Program-made: the position numbers and the translations under genes
Notes under the pieces: model-generated
The model's input: only the letters and a program-made list of their open reading frames with translations
Database searches by the model: none
What the model was told of the DNA's origin: nothing
Source: Azophilus sp026709365
Lineage (GTDB): Bacteria > Pseudomonadota > Gammaproteobacteria > Pseudomonadales > Azotimanducaceae
NCBI GenBank assembly: GCA_965200175.1
Contig: OZ241345.1
Location: forward strand, 3,224,001-3,288,000
Direction of reading: 5' to 3'
Length of the DNA: 64,000 nucleotides
Shown: piece by piece, positions 19,482 through 27,831 of the stretch
Numbering within the stretch: the stretch's first letter is position 1
Layout of the letters: every line of letters begins with the position of its first letter

Positions 19482-19588
19482 GGACTGGTTTCTCCCGTTT
19501 TTTCCTTGCCGCCTTGCGGCAAGCGTCTGGTTGCATCACTACCCGGCTGCGCTGCCGCCCGGAGATTGGACAACGCCGCAGCACCCGC

Positions 19589-19615
19589 TTAGCACTCTCG
19601 CCATGAGAGTGCTAA
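19589..19615 (-). promoter_or_regulatory. CIRCE operator (HrcA binding site) of groESL
   Basis: TTAGCACTC and GAGTGCTAA are separated by 9 nt, an exact match to the CIRCE consensus. HrcA represses heat-shock genes through this element, so groESL here should be under HrcA control, whether or not sigma-32 also acts. hrcA itself is not in the window. Confidence 0.95.
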
Positions 19616-19684
19616 CCCAAGGGCGGCTTATCATAGGGTCGTTCCCTCCGGTTTCAAGTCTTCATGGAAAAAAAGTGAGCCCAT

Positions 19685-20041
19685 TTGAAGAAAAATGATG
19701 TAGTTGACGCCCCGCAAGGCGACGATCCAACCCCCAAGGAGCGCATTTGGCAGGTAGTGTCGATGATTCCGCCGGGCAAGGTGGCCTCCTATGGGCAAGT
19801 GGCGGCGCTGGCGGGCCTGCCGGCCCACGCCCGCTATGTTGGCGCCCTGATGGCTCGGTTGCCGCCTGGCACCGCGCTGCCTTGGCATAGGGTGGTCAAT
19901 GCGGGCCTGCGCGTCTCCACCCGAGGCGACCCCCACGGCGAGGCCGAGCAAAGGCGGCGCCTTGAAGCCGAAGGCGTCTGCCTGATCGGGGGCCAGGTGG
20001 CGGCCGAGCGTCGTTGGGAGGCGCGCTCGGGCTTTCCGTGA
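19685..20041 (+). CDS. alkyltransferase-like protein (ATL), MGMT family without the active cysteine
   Basis: 118 residues from a TTG start. The DNA-binding domain of O6-methylguanine methyltransferases is recognisable (IWQVVSMIPPGKVASYGQVA and RYVGALM). The active-site PCHRV is replaced by PWHRV at 66-70. Trp in place of the alkyl-accepting Cys defines ATL proteins, which bind O6-alkylguanine and hand it to nucleotide excision repair instead of repairing it directly. The start codon is uncertain, since no ATG is in frame near the 5' end. It is divergent from groES and stands alone. Confidence 0.87.
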   Translation: MKKNDVVDAPQGDDPTPKERIWQVVSMIPPGKVASYGQVAALAGLPAHARYVGALMARLPPGTALPWHRVVNAGLRVSTRGDPHGEAEQRRRLEAEGVCLIGGQVAAERRWEARSGFP

Positions 20042-20224
20042 TCCCAGTTGAACCACAAATTAGAGTGATTATTCGGGGTCGTGTCGGCCCCCGGCTGCGT
20101 TGCTCATCCTTATGTGGGGTGCGGGTCCAACGCGTCGAAGGGTGTGGCGAGGCGCACTCCGTCCCGGGCGTGTCGGGCTGTGGACGCATCGCGCCACCAC
20201 CGCGCGGGGTGCCGGCGAGTGCAG

Positions 20225-20250
20225 GAAAGAGGGCGATCCGAAGATCGCCC
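20225..20250 (-). terminator. terminator hairpin with UUCG loop
   Basis: On the minus strand GGGCGATC and GATCGCCC form an 8-bp stem closed by the very stable TTCG tetraloop and followed by TCTTTCC. It lies downstream of the small secreted-protein gene ending at 20307. The rest of 20042-20306 shows no gene. Confidence 0.6.
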
Positions 20251-20306
20251 CTCGTGTGTTCAACCGGTGCGGGTCTCGGCCAAGCCGTCAGTTGGCGCAG
20301 CCCCAT

Positions 20307-20801
20307 TCAGTCGCCAGCATTCGGATCCGCCGCCGTCCTGAAGCAAATAATTGAAATGGGCTTTTCCTGATTCCCGGCATGCTGAACGGCCGCGTAGGGC
20401 GTATCCGGCTCCAAGTCCGTGAACTGTTCGATCCCGAACGGCAGATCGCGTCTGGGAGCGTAACTGACCTGTCCGAGGGACCGTTGCGTAACCGAAGCGA
20501 GACCGTTTTGCAGCAGATCGAGAGAGACATCATATTCGTTTTGGTCCCAGGAGAAGTTGGCAGATCCGTATTGCGTGGATTGGACCAAGTAAAAGCTAAT
20601 GGGCCTGACCTGAATTGATGCCCCGTTGCTATTGGGTCCGCCCGAGACGTACAGAAAGGAGGGGTTGTACTGCCCGTGGTTCGCGCAGGCACCCGATCCT
20701 GTCGCGCCCGCCGATGACGCCTGCGCGCCGAGCGGCGCTGCGAGCAGGAGGGCGGCGACCAGCCTGATGAGGTGGGGAATGGGTCGGCTCAGTCGTTCCA
20801 T
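20307..20801 (-). CDS. small secreted protein of unknown function
   Basis: 164 residues from the ATG at 20801, chosen because GAGGAAGC lies just upstream. The N-terminus is a typical signal peptide: basic start MERLSRP, hydrophobic LIRLVAALLLAAPLG and a likely cut after AQA. The mature part has only two cysteines (ACANHG near the start, IICFR near the end), which could form a disulfide. It also has YNPSFLYVSGGPNSNGASI and NFSWDQNEYDVSLDLL. I do not recognise a family. It is monocistronic with its own terminator and is probably periplasmic or extracellular. Confidence 0.62.
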   Translation of the reverse strand: MERLSRPIPHLIRLVAALLLAAPLGAQASSAGATGSGACANHGQYNPSFLYVSGGPNSNGASIQVRPISFYLVQSTQYGSANFSWDQNEYDVSLDLLQNGLASVTQRSLGQVSYAPRRDLPFGIEQFTDLEPDTPYAAVQHAGNQEKPISIICFRTAADPNAGD

Positions 20802-20859
20802 TGCTTCCTCCAAGGGTGATTGACATGCGGACACAACTATACACCGGTTTCCCCTTCCG

Positions 20860-20966
20860 CACACCCGCGCGACCTGACGGTCGCGGATAGAGTTTCGCTG
20901 CGCGAAACTCCGCGCTCGTCACTTGGGTCGGATTACGATATTTTCTAAGCTCGCACACACAGGATA
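20860..20966 (+). repeat. double-hairpin dispersed repeat, copy 3
   Basis: Hairpin 1 is GCGACCTGACGGTCGC. Hairpin 2 is GAGTTTCG with CGAAACTC (20890-20910). The tail CGCTCGTCACTTGGGTCGG runs on to GATATTTTCTAAGC. With the tandem 13-mers at 20993 this accounts for most of the 405-base gap. Confidence 0.8.
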
Positions 20967-20992
20967 GTTCCCAAACCGGGTCACCGCCAAGT

Positions 20993-21031
20993 TTTCGGGG
21001 CCGGGTTTCGGGGCCGGGTTTCGGGGCCGGG
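20993..21031. repeat. three tandem copies of a 13-bp unit
   Basis: The unit TTTCGGGGCCGGG is repeated three times without change (20993-21005, 21006-21018, 21019-21031). There are no spacers, so it is not a CRISPR. It probably arose by slippage. Confidence 0.85.
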
Positions 21032-21207
21032 CCGATTAGACAGGTCAGGTCGGCATTGGCGCAACGGAGGAAACCGGGACGCTTTGGGGGCGGTCCTTCC
21101 ATTTGGCGTTTCCCAACTCCAGTTCCCACATCGTCCCACCATCACGGTTCAGCCGGCTTCATGATCAGCGGCGGCCGGCCGTCGGCGGGCGCGCGCCGGT
21201 CGCCAGG

Positions 21208-22551
21208 TTATTTGTGGTTCGGCACCCTAGCTTCGGACCGCAGCTTGGCCGCGCCGCGCGCGATCCAGACGAGGATCGCCAGGGACGGCAGCACCATCAC
21301 TGAGGTCAGCACGAAGAACGCAGCCCAATCGCCATTGAGCGCATCCACCACGAAGCCGCTGGCGGCGGCCAAGAGGTTGCGGCCGGCGTTGCCCAAGGAG
21401 GCAAGGGCGCCGTACTGGGTGGCCGTGTGCAGGCGGCTGGTGTAGAAGGAAATGAAGGCAACGAAGGCGACCGTGGAGAACGCCGAGGTCACGCCATCGG
21501 CGATGACGGCCACCGACAGCGCGCCGATGTCCGGCCCCGTCACGGCCACCCAGGCGAACAGCAGATTGGTCGCCGCCATGGCGATGCCGGCGATCAGCAG
21601 TCCGCGCACCACGCCAAAGCGGCCGGAGAAAAGACCGGCGGCGAGGGCGCAGATGATCGTCACCGGCAGACCCAGAGCCTTGGCGTAGGTGCCGATCTCG
21701 GCATCGCTGAAGCCCACTTCGTTGTAGAAGACCACCACCATGCGGCCGAGAAAGGCCTCGCCGATTTTGAAGAGAAAGACGAAGGCGAGCAGGCCGAACG
21801 CCAAGCGGGCGCCGTTGCGATGGAAGAACTCGCTGACCGCGCTGAGGTAGGTGCGGTTGAACCAGCCGGCGGCGCCCTGCTGGCCGAACGGCGGCAGCGT
21901 CCCGTCCGCGCCTCTCGGCGGCTCCCGGAACCAGCGCAGCGCCGGCAGCGACACCAAGGCCAAGAGGGCGGCCAGCGCCAAGTAGATCGCTGGCCAGCCG
22001 TGGGCGTCGCTGAACTGGAAGGCGACCGCGCCCGGCAGGCTCACCCCGGTCCACCAGCCGCAGGTGGCCATGGCGGCCCCGTGGCCGATCAGTTCGGGTT
22101 CATCCTCGCCGATCACGGTGATGCGGTAGGCGTCGATGGCGAGATCCTGGGTGGCGGACGCCAAGGCAATGGCAAAGCACAGGGCCACCGTGGCGGCGAT
22201 GCTGACGTGCGGGCCGAGCGCCGCCAGCAACGCCGAGCAGGCCACCAGGACGGCGAGGCAGAGCGAGATCCAGGAACGGCGCTGGCCCAGCCGGTGCAGG
22301 AGCGGAAGGCGCGCATGATCGATGATCGGCGCCCACAGGAAGTTGAAGGTCCACACGGAAAAGAGCAGGCCGAACACCCCGATGCTGGTGCGGGACAGTC
22401 CTTCGTCCCTGAGCCAAAGCGTCATGGCGGAGCCGACCAGCAGCCACGGGAATCCGCTCAGCGCCCCGAACAGGAATATCCGCCACAGGCGGGCGTCATT
22501 GAGGAAGGCATGGATGCCCAGTGGGGCGCGCGGCTGGCCTGCGGCGGTCAC
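21208..22551 (-). CDS. AmpG-like MFS permease
   Basis: 447 residues from the GTG at 22551. The longer open frame would run into the end of yajQ and is not protein-like there. About 12 transmembrane helices are visible. LFGALSGFPWLLVGSAMTLWL, FNFLWAPIIDH and DLAIDAYRI are typical of the AmpG branch, which imports anhydro-muropeptides for cell-wall recycling. Both halves contain ordinary MFS spacing. No beta-lactamase or other recycling gene is adjacent. A different small-molecule substrate cannot be ruled out. Confidence 0.8.
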   Translation of the reverse strand: MTAAGQPRAPLGIHAFLNDARLWRIFLFGALSGFPWLLVGSAMTLWLRDEGLSRTSIGVFGLLFSVWTFNFLWAPIIDHARLPLLHRLGQRRSWISLCLAVLVACSALLAALGPHVSIAATVALCFAIALASATQDLAIDAYRITVIGEDEPELIGHGAAMATCGWWTGVSLPGAVAFQFSDAHGWPAIYLALAALLALVSLPALRWFREPPRGADGTLPPFGQQGAAGWFNRTYLSAVSEFFHRNGARLAFGLLAFVFLFKIGEAFLGRMVVVFYNEVGFSDAEIGTYAKALGLPVTIICALAAGLFSGRFGVVRGLLIAGIAMAATNLLFAWVAVTGPDIGALSVAVIADGVTSAFSTVAFVAFISFYTSRLHTATQYGALASLGNAGRNLLAAASGFVVDALNGDWAAFFVLTSVMVLPSLAILVWIARGAAKLRSEARVPNHK

Positions 22552-22690
22552 GTCAGGCCCGCGCCCCCGGATCGAGGGCGCTCCGTCCCCGGTCCGAATC
22601 CCAGCCGGTGTTTGCCGGAGCGGACTGCCGCAGAAGCCGGCTGGATCGCTGCGCCGCGCCTTGCGGCCTGGGCTTGAGGGGGTTGATGAT

Positions 22691-23173
22691 TCAGTCGCGG
22701 AAGTTGTCGAACTGCAGCGGAACCTCCAGCTCGGCATCCTTCAGCAGGGCGATGACCGCTTGGAGGTCGTCGCGCTTCTTGCCGGTGACGCGCACCTTCT
22801 CGCCGTTGATCTGGGCTTGGACCTTGCGCTTGGAATCCTTCACCAGCTTCGTGATCCGCTTCGCCGAATCCCGGTCGATGCCCTGCTTGAGCCGGAACAA
22901 CTGACGGCGCTGCTTGCCAGCGCCCTCTATCGGCTGCGCATCCAAGCTGGCGGCATCGATCTTGCGGCTGGCCATCTTGGCGCGCAGCATGTCCTCCATC
23001 TGCTTCAGCTGGAAGTCCTCGAAGGCGGCCAGTTGGATGCCGTGGTCGGAGAGTTCGAAGCTTGCGTCCACCCCGCGAAAGTCGAAACGCGAACGCAGCT
23101 CGCGGGACGCCTGATCGACGGCGTTGCGCACCTCCTGCAGATCCACCTCGGAGACGACATCGAATGCGGGCAT
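22691..23173 (-). CDS. yajQ: YajQ family cyclic-di-GMP/nucleotide-binding protein
   Basis: 160 residues, the standard length. It begins MPAFDVVSEVDLQEVRNAVD and contains ELRSRFDFRGVDASFEL, IKTLIKDSKRKV-like LVKDSKRKVQAQINGEKVRV and the terminal VPLQFDNFRD, all typical of YajQ. The protein has two ferredoxin-like RNA-recognition-type folds; a Xanthomonas homologue binds c-di-GMP and acts with a transcription factor. The regulatory target here is unknown. It lies upstream of the AmpG-like gene on the same strand, 139 nt away. Confidence 0.93.
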   Translation of the reverse strand: MPAFDVVSEVDLQEVRNAVDQASRELRSRFDFRGVDASFELSDHGIQLAAFEDFQLKQMEDMLRAKMASRKIDAASLDAQPIEGAGKQRRQLFRLKQGIDRDSAKRITKLVKDSKRKVQAQINGEKVRVTGKKRDDLQAVIALLKDAELEVPLQFDNFRD

Positions 23174-23237
23174 GGCTTCACCTCCTGCCGTTCAGCTACC
23201 TATAATGACGCTGCGCGATTATAGCCAACAAGGCGAA

Positions 23238-23336
23238 GTCTCGGACCAGCGCACCCGCTTCGCGGGTGCGGTTGGAGTTTCGCTGCGCGAAACTCCGCGC
23301 TCAGCGTCTAGGCCGGATTCCGAGATGTTTCTTCGT
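23238..23336 (+). repeat. double-hairpin dispersed repeat, copy 4
   Basis: Hairpin 1 is CGCACCCGC...GCGGGTGCG (about 23250-23270). Hairpin 2 is GGAGTTTCG with CGAAACTCC (23274-23296). The tail is CGCTCAGCGTCTAGGCCGG, then GATTCCGAGATGTTTCTT. It fills the divergent gap between yajQ and the adenosyltransferase. Confidence 0.85.
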
Positions 23337-23458
23337 CGGCACGCCAGCAACAAGATGGCGGCGAGACGCAGCAGTCGATGCGTGCGACGGCTGGGTTCCG
23401 AAATCAGTGAAAGCAAACCCGGCGGGCGCCGCATCCCGCCCCATATAGGCCACCAGCC

Positions 23459-24001
23459 ATGAATCAACGCAAGTCCAAGCCGCGCCACCGCATCAGCCGC
23501 GTGACCACCCGACAGGGCGACGGCGGCGAAAGCCAGCTGGCCGACGGCAGCAAGCGGCCGAAGAGCGATGCCCTGTTCGCCGCCATCGGCGACGTCGATG
23601 AGCTCAACAGCCAGTTCGGCGTCTTGCTCACGGAGGTTGCCGATGGCGACTTGGCGGCCCAACTGCGCGAAATCCAGCAGCAGCTCTTCGACTTGGGCGC
23701 CCACTTGGCCACGGTGGGCGAATTGCCCGCACCGGGCGTGGAGCGCTTGGAGTCGGCAGTGGCGGCGCTGAACGAAGCCTTGCCGCCGCTCACGGAGTTC
23801 GTCCTGCCCGGCGGCAGCCGCGCCGGAGCGGCCGCGCACGTCTGCCGCAGCGTCTGCCGCCGCGCCGAGCGCAGCCTGTGGCGGGCAGATATGCCCAATG
23901 GCGGCCGCTACCTCAACCGCCTGGGCGACTATTGCTTCGTGCTGGCGCGGGCCCTGAACGCGCAGGACGACCTGCCGGAAGACCTGTGGCGCGGGGTTTG
24001 A
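23459..24001 (+). CDS. cob(I)alamin adenosyltransferase (PduO/ATR type)
   Basis: 180 residues. Family motifs are present: TRQGDGGESQLADGSKRPKSD for ATP binding, GDVDELNSQFG, FVLPGGSRAGAAAHVCRSVCRRAER and YLNRLGDYCFVLAR. The enzyme transfers adenosyl from ATP to cob(I)alamin, making the coenzyme B12 used by mutases and eliminases. It forms a trimer with active sites between subunits. The conserved Arg of CRRAER is intact. The gene appears to be a single unit with a U-rich terminator about 80 nt downstream. No B12-dependent enzyme is adjacent. Confidence 0.92.
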   Translation: MNQRKSKPRHRISRVTTRQGDGGESQLADGSKRPKSDALFAAIGDVDELNSQFGVLLTEVADGDLAAQLREIQQQLFDLGAHLATVGELPAPGVERLESAVAALNEALPPLTEFVLPGGSRAGAAAHVCRSVCRRAERSLWRADMPNGGRYLNRLGDYCFVLARALNAQDDLPEDLWRGV

Positions 24002-24081
24002 GGATGCTCGTCCTAAGCTCATCGAGTCGGAGGCGACGAGCCTGCTTTTCGATTTCGTCCCTTCTCTGCTCGCCGATCATC

Positions 24082-24108
24082 CCCAATACCTATATGTTGG
24101 GTTTTTTT
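24082..24108 (+). terminator. weak rho-independent terminator
   Basis: CCCAA and TTGGG form a 5-bp stem followed directly by seven T. It is downstream of the adenosyltransferase gene on the same strand. The short stem limits confidence. Confidence 0.45.
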
Positions 24109-24155
24109 GATGTGCTAAGCGAAGTGCGTCGTTGCTTGATCGAGGAGAATCTAAT

Positions 24156-24484
24156 ATGAGCGATCTGTTGGAACACCGAGGCTATCTTGGTTCTGTCCAC
24201 TACAGCAAAGAGGATGATGCCCTCCATGGTCGGCTGGAGTTCATTCGCGACTTAGTCACCTATGAGGCTCAAGCCGTGCTGGGCCTGAAGCAGGCCTTTC
24301 AGGAGTCGGTTGACGACTACCTGCAGTTTTGCCAGGACCAAGGACGTAGCCCGGATGTCCCCCTCAAGGGGAGTTTAATGTGCGTCCAGGCCGTGAATTG
24401 CACAAGCGGGCCGCGCTCTACGCCAAGCGCAACGGGGTCAGTCTGAATGCGGTTGTTGTGAATGCACTGCGTCAGGTGCTGTAA
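24156..24484 (+). pseudogene. HicB-family antitoxin, frameshifted
   Basis: From the ATG at 24156 (GAGGAG upstream) the frame reads HRGYLGSVHYSKEDDALHG and RLEFIRDLVTYEAQ... to PDVPLKGS, a HicB-like degraded RNase-H fold. At about 24374-24377 the frame is lost. In the next frame the natural continuation FNVRPGRELHKRAALYAKRN and GVSLNAVVVNALRQVL follows to a TAA at 24482, the RHH DNA-binding end of HicB. One missing T in a TTT run would explain it: either a real mutation or a sequencing error. No hicA toxin gene is detectable upstream (24002-24155) or downstream, so the locus is an orphan. Confidence 0.72.
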
Positions 24485-24619
24485 GCCGACCATCAGCCAA
24501 TGACTTGACTCGCTGTTGGCTTGACTCGCGAGTCTGTCCACGCACCCCTGAACCCCGGTCGATTCCGCCAACCGTTCAAGGCTGTGCCCGTAGCGCGCAA
24601 ACTCGCCGCAAGTTCCCCC

Positions 24620-26791
24620 TTAATCCACCAACCCCATAACCGCCAAGAAGAACGCGTACTCCTCCGCCACTTCCCTCAGCGAGTCGAAGCGCCCGGACTT
24701 GCCGCCGTGCCCGGCGCGCATGTTGGTCTTGAGCAGCAGCAGGTTGTCGTCGGTCTTCAGGGTGCGCAGCTTGGCGACGTACTTGGCGGGCTCCCAATAG
24801 GTCACCCGCGGGTCGTTCAATCCGGCGGTGACCAGCATCGGCGGATAGGCGCCGGCTTTTAGCTGGTCATAGGGGGAATAGGAGCGGATCAGCCGGAACG
24901 CTTCGGCGTCCTCGATGGGGTTGCCCCACTCCGGCCATTCGATGGGGGTCAGCGGCAGGCTGTCGTCCAGCATGGTGTTCAGCACATCCACGAAGGGCAC
25001 GTGGGCGGCCACGGCGCCCCAGAGTTCCGGGGCTTGGTTGACCACGGCGCCCATGAGCTTGCCGCCGGCGCTGCCGCCGGCGATGGCGATGCGGCCCGCC
25101 TGGGCGTGGCCGGTGCCGATCAGGTGCCGGGCCACGTCCACGAAGTCGTTGAAGGTGTTGGTCCGGCGCGTGAGCTTGCCAGCCTCGTACCAGTGGTAGC
25201 CGAGGTCGTCGCCGCCCCGGATGTGGGCGATGGCGGCGATGAAGCCGCGGTCAAGCAGCGACAGGCGCGACGTCGAGAACGAGGGCGGGATGGCGTGGCC
25301 GTAGGCGCCGTAGGCATACAGGTAAAGCGGGGCGCTGCCGTCCGTGGGCACATCCTTGCGGCGCACGATGGAGACCGGAACCCGGGCCCCGTCGCGGGCC
25401 GGGGCGTTCAGCCTCTCCGTGACGTAAAGCGATGGATCGTAGCCGCTGGGAATTTGCCGAACCTTGCGCGCTTCGAGGTCACTTCGGTCAAGATGGTAGT
25501 CATACACGGTGTCGGGGGTGACCATCGAGGTGTAGTTCAGACGCAATGAGCGGGTCTCGAACTCGGGGTTGTTGCCCAGGCTCACGGCATAGGCGGCTTC
25601 GGGAAAGTCGATGTGGGCGCTGTCCCCTGCGCCGTCGATCAGGCGAATTTGGTCCAGGCCGTCCACCCGCTCCTGCACGGCGATGAAGTCCGCGAACGGC
25701 TGGAAGCCGCGGATGTAGAGCGCATCGGAGCCCTCCAGCAGGGATGTCCAGGCCTGCTCGGAAAGGTCATCGCCGGCGGCAACGGCCAAGCGGGTGTTCT
25801 TGTGCCGGTCGTTGGTGCGCATGATGAAGCGGTCGCCCTGATGGTCCACGGAATACTCGTGGCCAGCCCGGCGCGGGGCGACCAGGCGGGGCTTGGCATC
25901 CAAGTCATTGGCGGGGATCAGGTACGCCTCCGAGGTCACGTGGTCGGCGGCATGGATGATGACGTGCTGCTTGGATGCCGAAGCCGAGATGCCCACGAAA
26001 AAGCCCGGATCGGACTCCTCGTAAACGAGGGCGTCCTCGGCTGCCGGCTCGCCCAGCCGATGCCGCCGCACTTGGTAGGGACGCCAATTCCCATCGACCA
26101 CCGTGTAGAGAAACGCCGAATCGTCAGCCGCCCATACCGGGCTGCCGACAGTGTCCTCGATGGCATCCTCAAGCAGTTCGCCGCGGCGAAGGTCCTTGAC
26201 CACCAAGCGAAAGCGCTCCGAGCCGTTGGTGTCCGTGCTGTAGGCCATGAGCTGGCCGTTGTTGCTGACCGCCAATGCCCCCAGGCGAAAGTACTCAAGG
26301 CCCTTTGCCAATGCGGGCTCATCGAGAATGGTCCGGGCTTCCCCGGTCGGGGCCAGCCGAGCATCCGGGGCATCCGCAGGCCAGCGTGACCAGATGCGGT
26401 ACTGTCCGTCCCGCGGGTAGCGCCACTGGTAGAACCAAGCCCCTTCGCGCACCGGGACGCTGGCCTCATCGGGCTGCTGGCGGGCCTTGATCTCCTCGAA
26501 CAGGGTGTCCACCGAAGTCGCGTGAGGCGCCATTGCCGCCTCGAAGTAGCGGTTCTCCGCTTCGAGGTAGGCCAGCACATCGGCATCGTCCACCTTGGGG
26601 TAGCTGTCGTCCTTCAACCAGTGGAAGGGGTCCTCAACGGTGATGCCGTGGTGGGTGTAGGCGTGCGGACGCATGTCCGCCTTGGGCGGCTGCGGCAGCG
26701 GCTTCGAGTCAGGCATGGGCGTTTCCCGTTCGGTGCAGGCGGCGATGGTGAGCAGCAAGAGCATTGCGCCGATATGAGCCCGGAAGGTCAT
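24620..26791 (-). CDS. oligopeptidase B-like S9 peptidase, probable lipoprotein
   Basis: 723 residues. The N-terminus is a lipoprotein signal (LLLLTIAAC) with Cys19 as the likely lipidated residue, so the enzyme is probably periplasmic or outer-membrane anchored. A beta-propeller domain (about 40-440) precedes the hydrolase domain. The S9 triad is readable: Ser in GGSAGGKLMG, Asp in TAGLNDPRV, His in RAGHGGKSGR. Oligopeptidase B cleaves peptides after Arg/Lys. The start overlaps the stop of the alpha-E gene (ATGA), making it the last gene of a tightly coupled operon with alpha-E and ATP-grasp proteins, an unusual partnership. Confidence 0.87.
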   Translation of the reverse strand: MTFRAHIGAMLLLLTIAACTERETPMPDSKPLPQPPKADMRPHAYTHHGITVEDPFHWLKDDSYPKVDDADVLAYLEAENRYFEAAMAPHATSVDTLFEEIKARQQPDEASVPVREGAWFYQWRYPRDGQYRIWSRWPADAPDARLAPTGEARTILDEPALAKGLEYFRLGALAVSNNGQLMAYSTDTNGSERFRLVVKDLRRGELLEDAIEDTVGSPVWAADDSAFLYTVVDGNWRPYQVRRHRLGEPAAEDALVYEESDPGFFVGISASASKQHVIIHAADHVTSEAYLIPANDLDAKPRLVAPRRAGHEYSVDHQGDRFIMRTNDRHKNTRLAVAAGDDLSEQAWTSLLEGSDALYIRGFQPFADFIAVQERVDGLDQIRLIDGAGDSAHIDFPEAAYAVSLGNNPEFETRSLRLNYTSMVTPDTVYDYHLDRSDLEARKVRQIPSGYDPSLYVTERLNAPARDGARVPVSIVRRKDVPTDGSAPLYLYAYGAYGHAIPPSFSTSRLSLLDRGFIAAIAHIRGGDDLGYHWYEAGKLTRRTNTFNDFVDVARHLIGTGHAQAGRIAIAGGSAGGKLMGAVVNQAPELWGAVAAHVPFVDVLNTMLDDSLPLTPIEWPEWGNPIEDAEAFRLIRSYSPYDQLKAGAYPPMLVTAGLNDPRVTYWEPAKYVAKLRTLKTDDNLLLLKTNMRAGHGGKSGRFDSLREVAEEYAFFLAVMGLVD

Positions 26792-27831
26792 CTCGGCGAG
26801 CCCTCCGGCTTAGGCAATGTCGCCTCACGAGGCGCGAATCCGTTGTTGCCGAAGGGCATTTCCCCCTGTGCCGGCGCGGGTTGGACGGTGTCCTCGGGCA
26901 CTCGAAACCAGGTTTCCGTGATCGACTCGTGCAACTGACCGAGCTGCACTTGGCATTCATCGAGGAACCGATGCAGGGAATCGCGATCGAGGGTGCCCAA
27001 ATCGGATGACGCCAAAAACCCGGCTGCTTGGTCGCAGGCGCGCAGCGGGGCTTCGTGGCGCGGCAGCGAGCGGATGTGGCGGCGGATGGCGTTCAGGCAG
27101 TAGGCGTAGGAACGCGGCAGCCCCGGCTCCCGGAGCAGGAATTCCAGCACCAACGGACGGGTGATGGGCGCGCCGACGATGCCTTGGTAGGACTGGCGCG
27201 CGTTTAGGGAGCCGAGCACGCTGCGCCACTGAATCTCCCGGAACGGGGCGAGGTCGAGGCCGGGCGGCAGCAAGTCGTTGGAGCGCACGTCAATGATGCG
27301 GGTGGTCATGTCGGCCCGCTCGATGCGGCTGCCGAGGCGCAGCAGTTGCCAAGGGGCGCCGTGCAGCATGTTTTGCGACAGGAAGCCCTCCAGCCGCTGC
27401 ACCCGGCTGCTGATCCCTTCAAGGGCAGCATGGCGCTTGACTCGGGACAGGTTCGGCACGAATGCCGCGTGAGCGAACAGATGCAGGTCGTTGACATGCT
27501 CGAAGGTGGCGCCAGGCATGGTTTCGCGCACCGTTCGGGCGTTCTCCCGCGCCGCCGCGATGGCGCTGGTGATGGCTGATGGGTGACGGGCGTCGCAGGT
27601 GAGGAAGCGGCACACGTTGCGCTCGCTCGATTCGTCGTACAGCGCGTCAAACAATGCCCCGGAACCGGTGATGTCAATCAGCGGCCGCCAGCCGAGGGCC
27701 ACCCGGCCGGGCATGTCCATCAGCATGTTGGCGTTGACGCTGATCAGCCGCGCCGTGTTGTCAGCTCGCTCCATGTAGCGCCCCAGCCAGTAGATGCGCT
27801 CCGCGACTCGGGAAAGCAGCCGGTGCCTCAT
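26788..27831 (-). CDS. alpha-E domain protein (DUF403)
   Basis: 347 residues from the ATG at 27831. It starts MRHRLLSRVAERIYWLGRYM followed by ERADNTARLI, the signature opening of alpha-E proteins (PF04168), which are all-helical. Similar helices recur at RLGSRIERADMTTRIIDVRS, and LREPGLPRSYAYCLNAIR is also typical. In predicted peptide-ligase systems alpha-E proteins occur with circularly permuted ATP-grasp enzymes and transglutaminase-like proteases. Here both boundaries overlap by 4 nt, with the ATP-grasp gene upstream and the oligopeptidase gene downstream. The molecular function of the domain is not established. Confidence 0.87.
   Translation of the reverse strand: MRHRLLSRVAERIYWLGRYMERADNTARLISVNANMLMDMPGRVALGWRPLIDITGSGALFDALYDESSERNVCRFLTCDARHPSAITSAIAAARENARTVRETMPGATFEHVNDLHLFAHAAFVPNLSRVKRHAALEGISSRVQRLEGFLSQNMLHGAPWQLLRLGSRIERADMTTRIIDVRSNDLLPPGLDLAPFREIQWRSVLGSLNARQSYQGIVGAPITRPLVLEFLLREPGLPRSYAYCLNAIRRHIRSLPRHEAPLRACDQAAGFLASSDLGTLDRDSLHRFLDECQVQLGQLHESITETWFRVPEDTVQPAPAQGEMPFGNNGFAPREATLPKPEGSPR

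Noticed and set aside
20993..21031. Possible CRISPR-like repeat
   Set aside because: Three 13-mers are directly adjacent with no spacers and no cas genes are nearby.
22552..22737. N-terminal extension of the AmpG-like protein into yajQ
   Set aside because: The extension overlaps the end of yajQ and is Ser/Arg/Pro-rich with no transmembrane character; the GTG at 22551 fits better.
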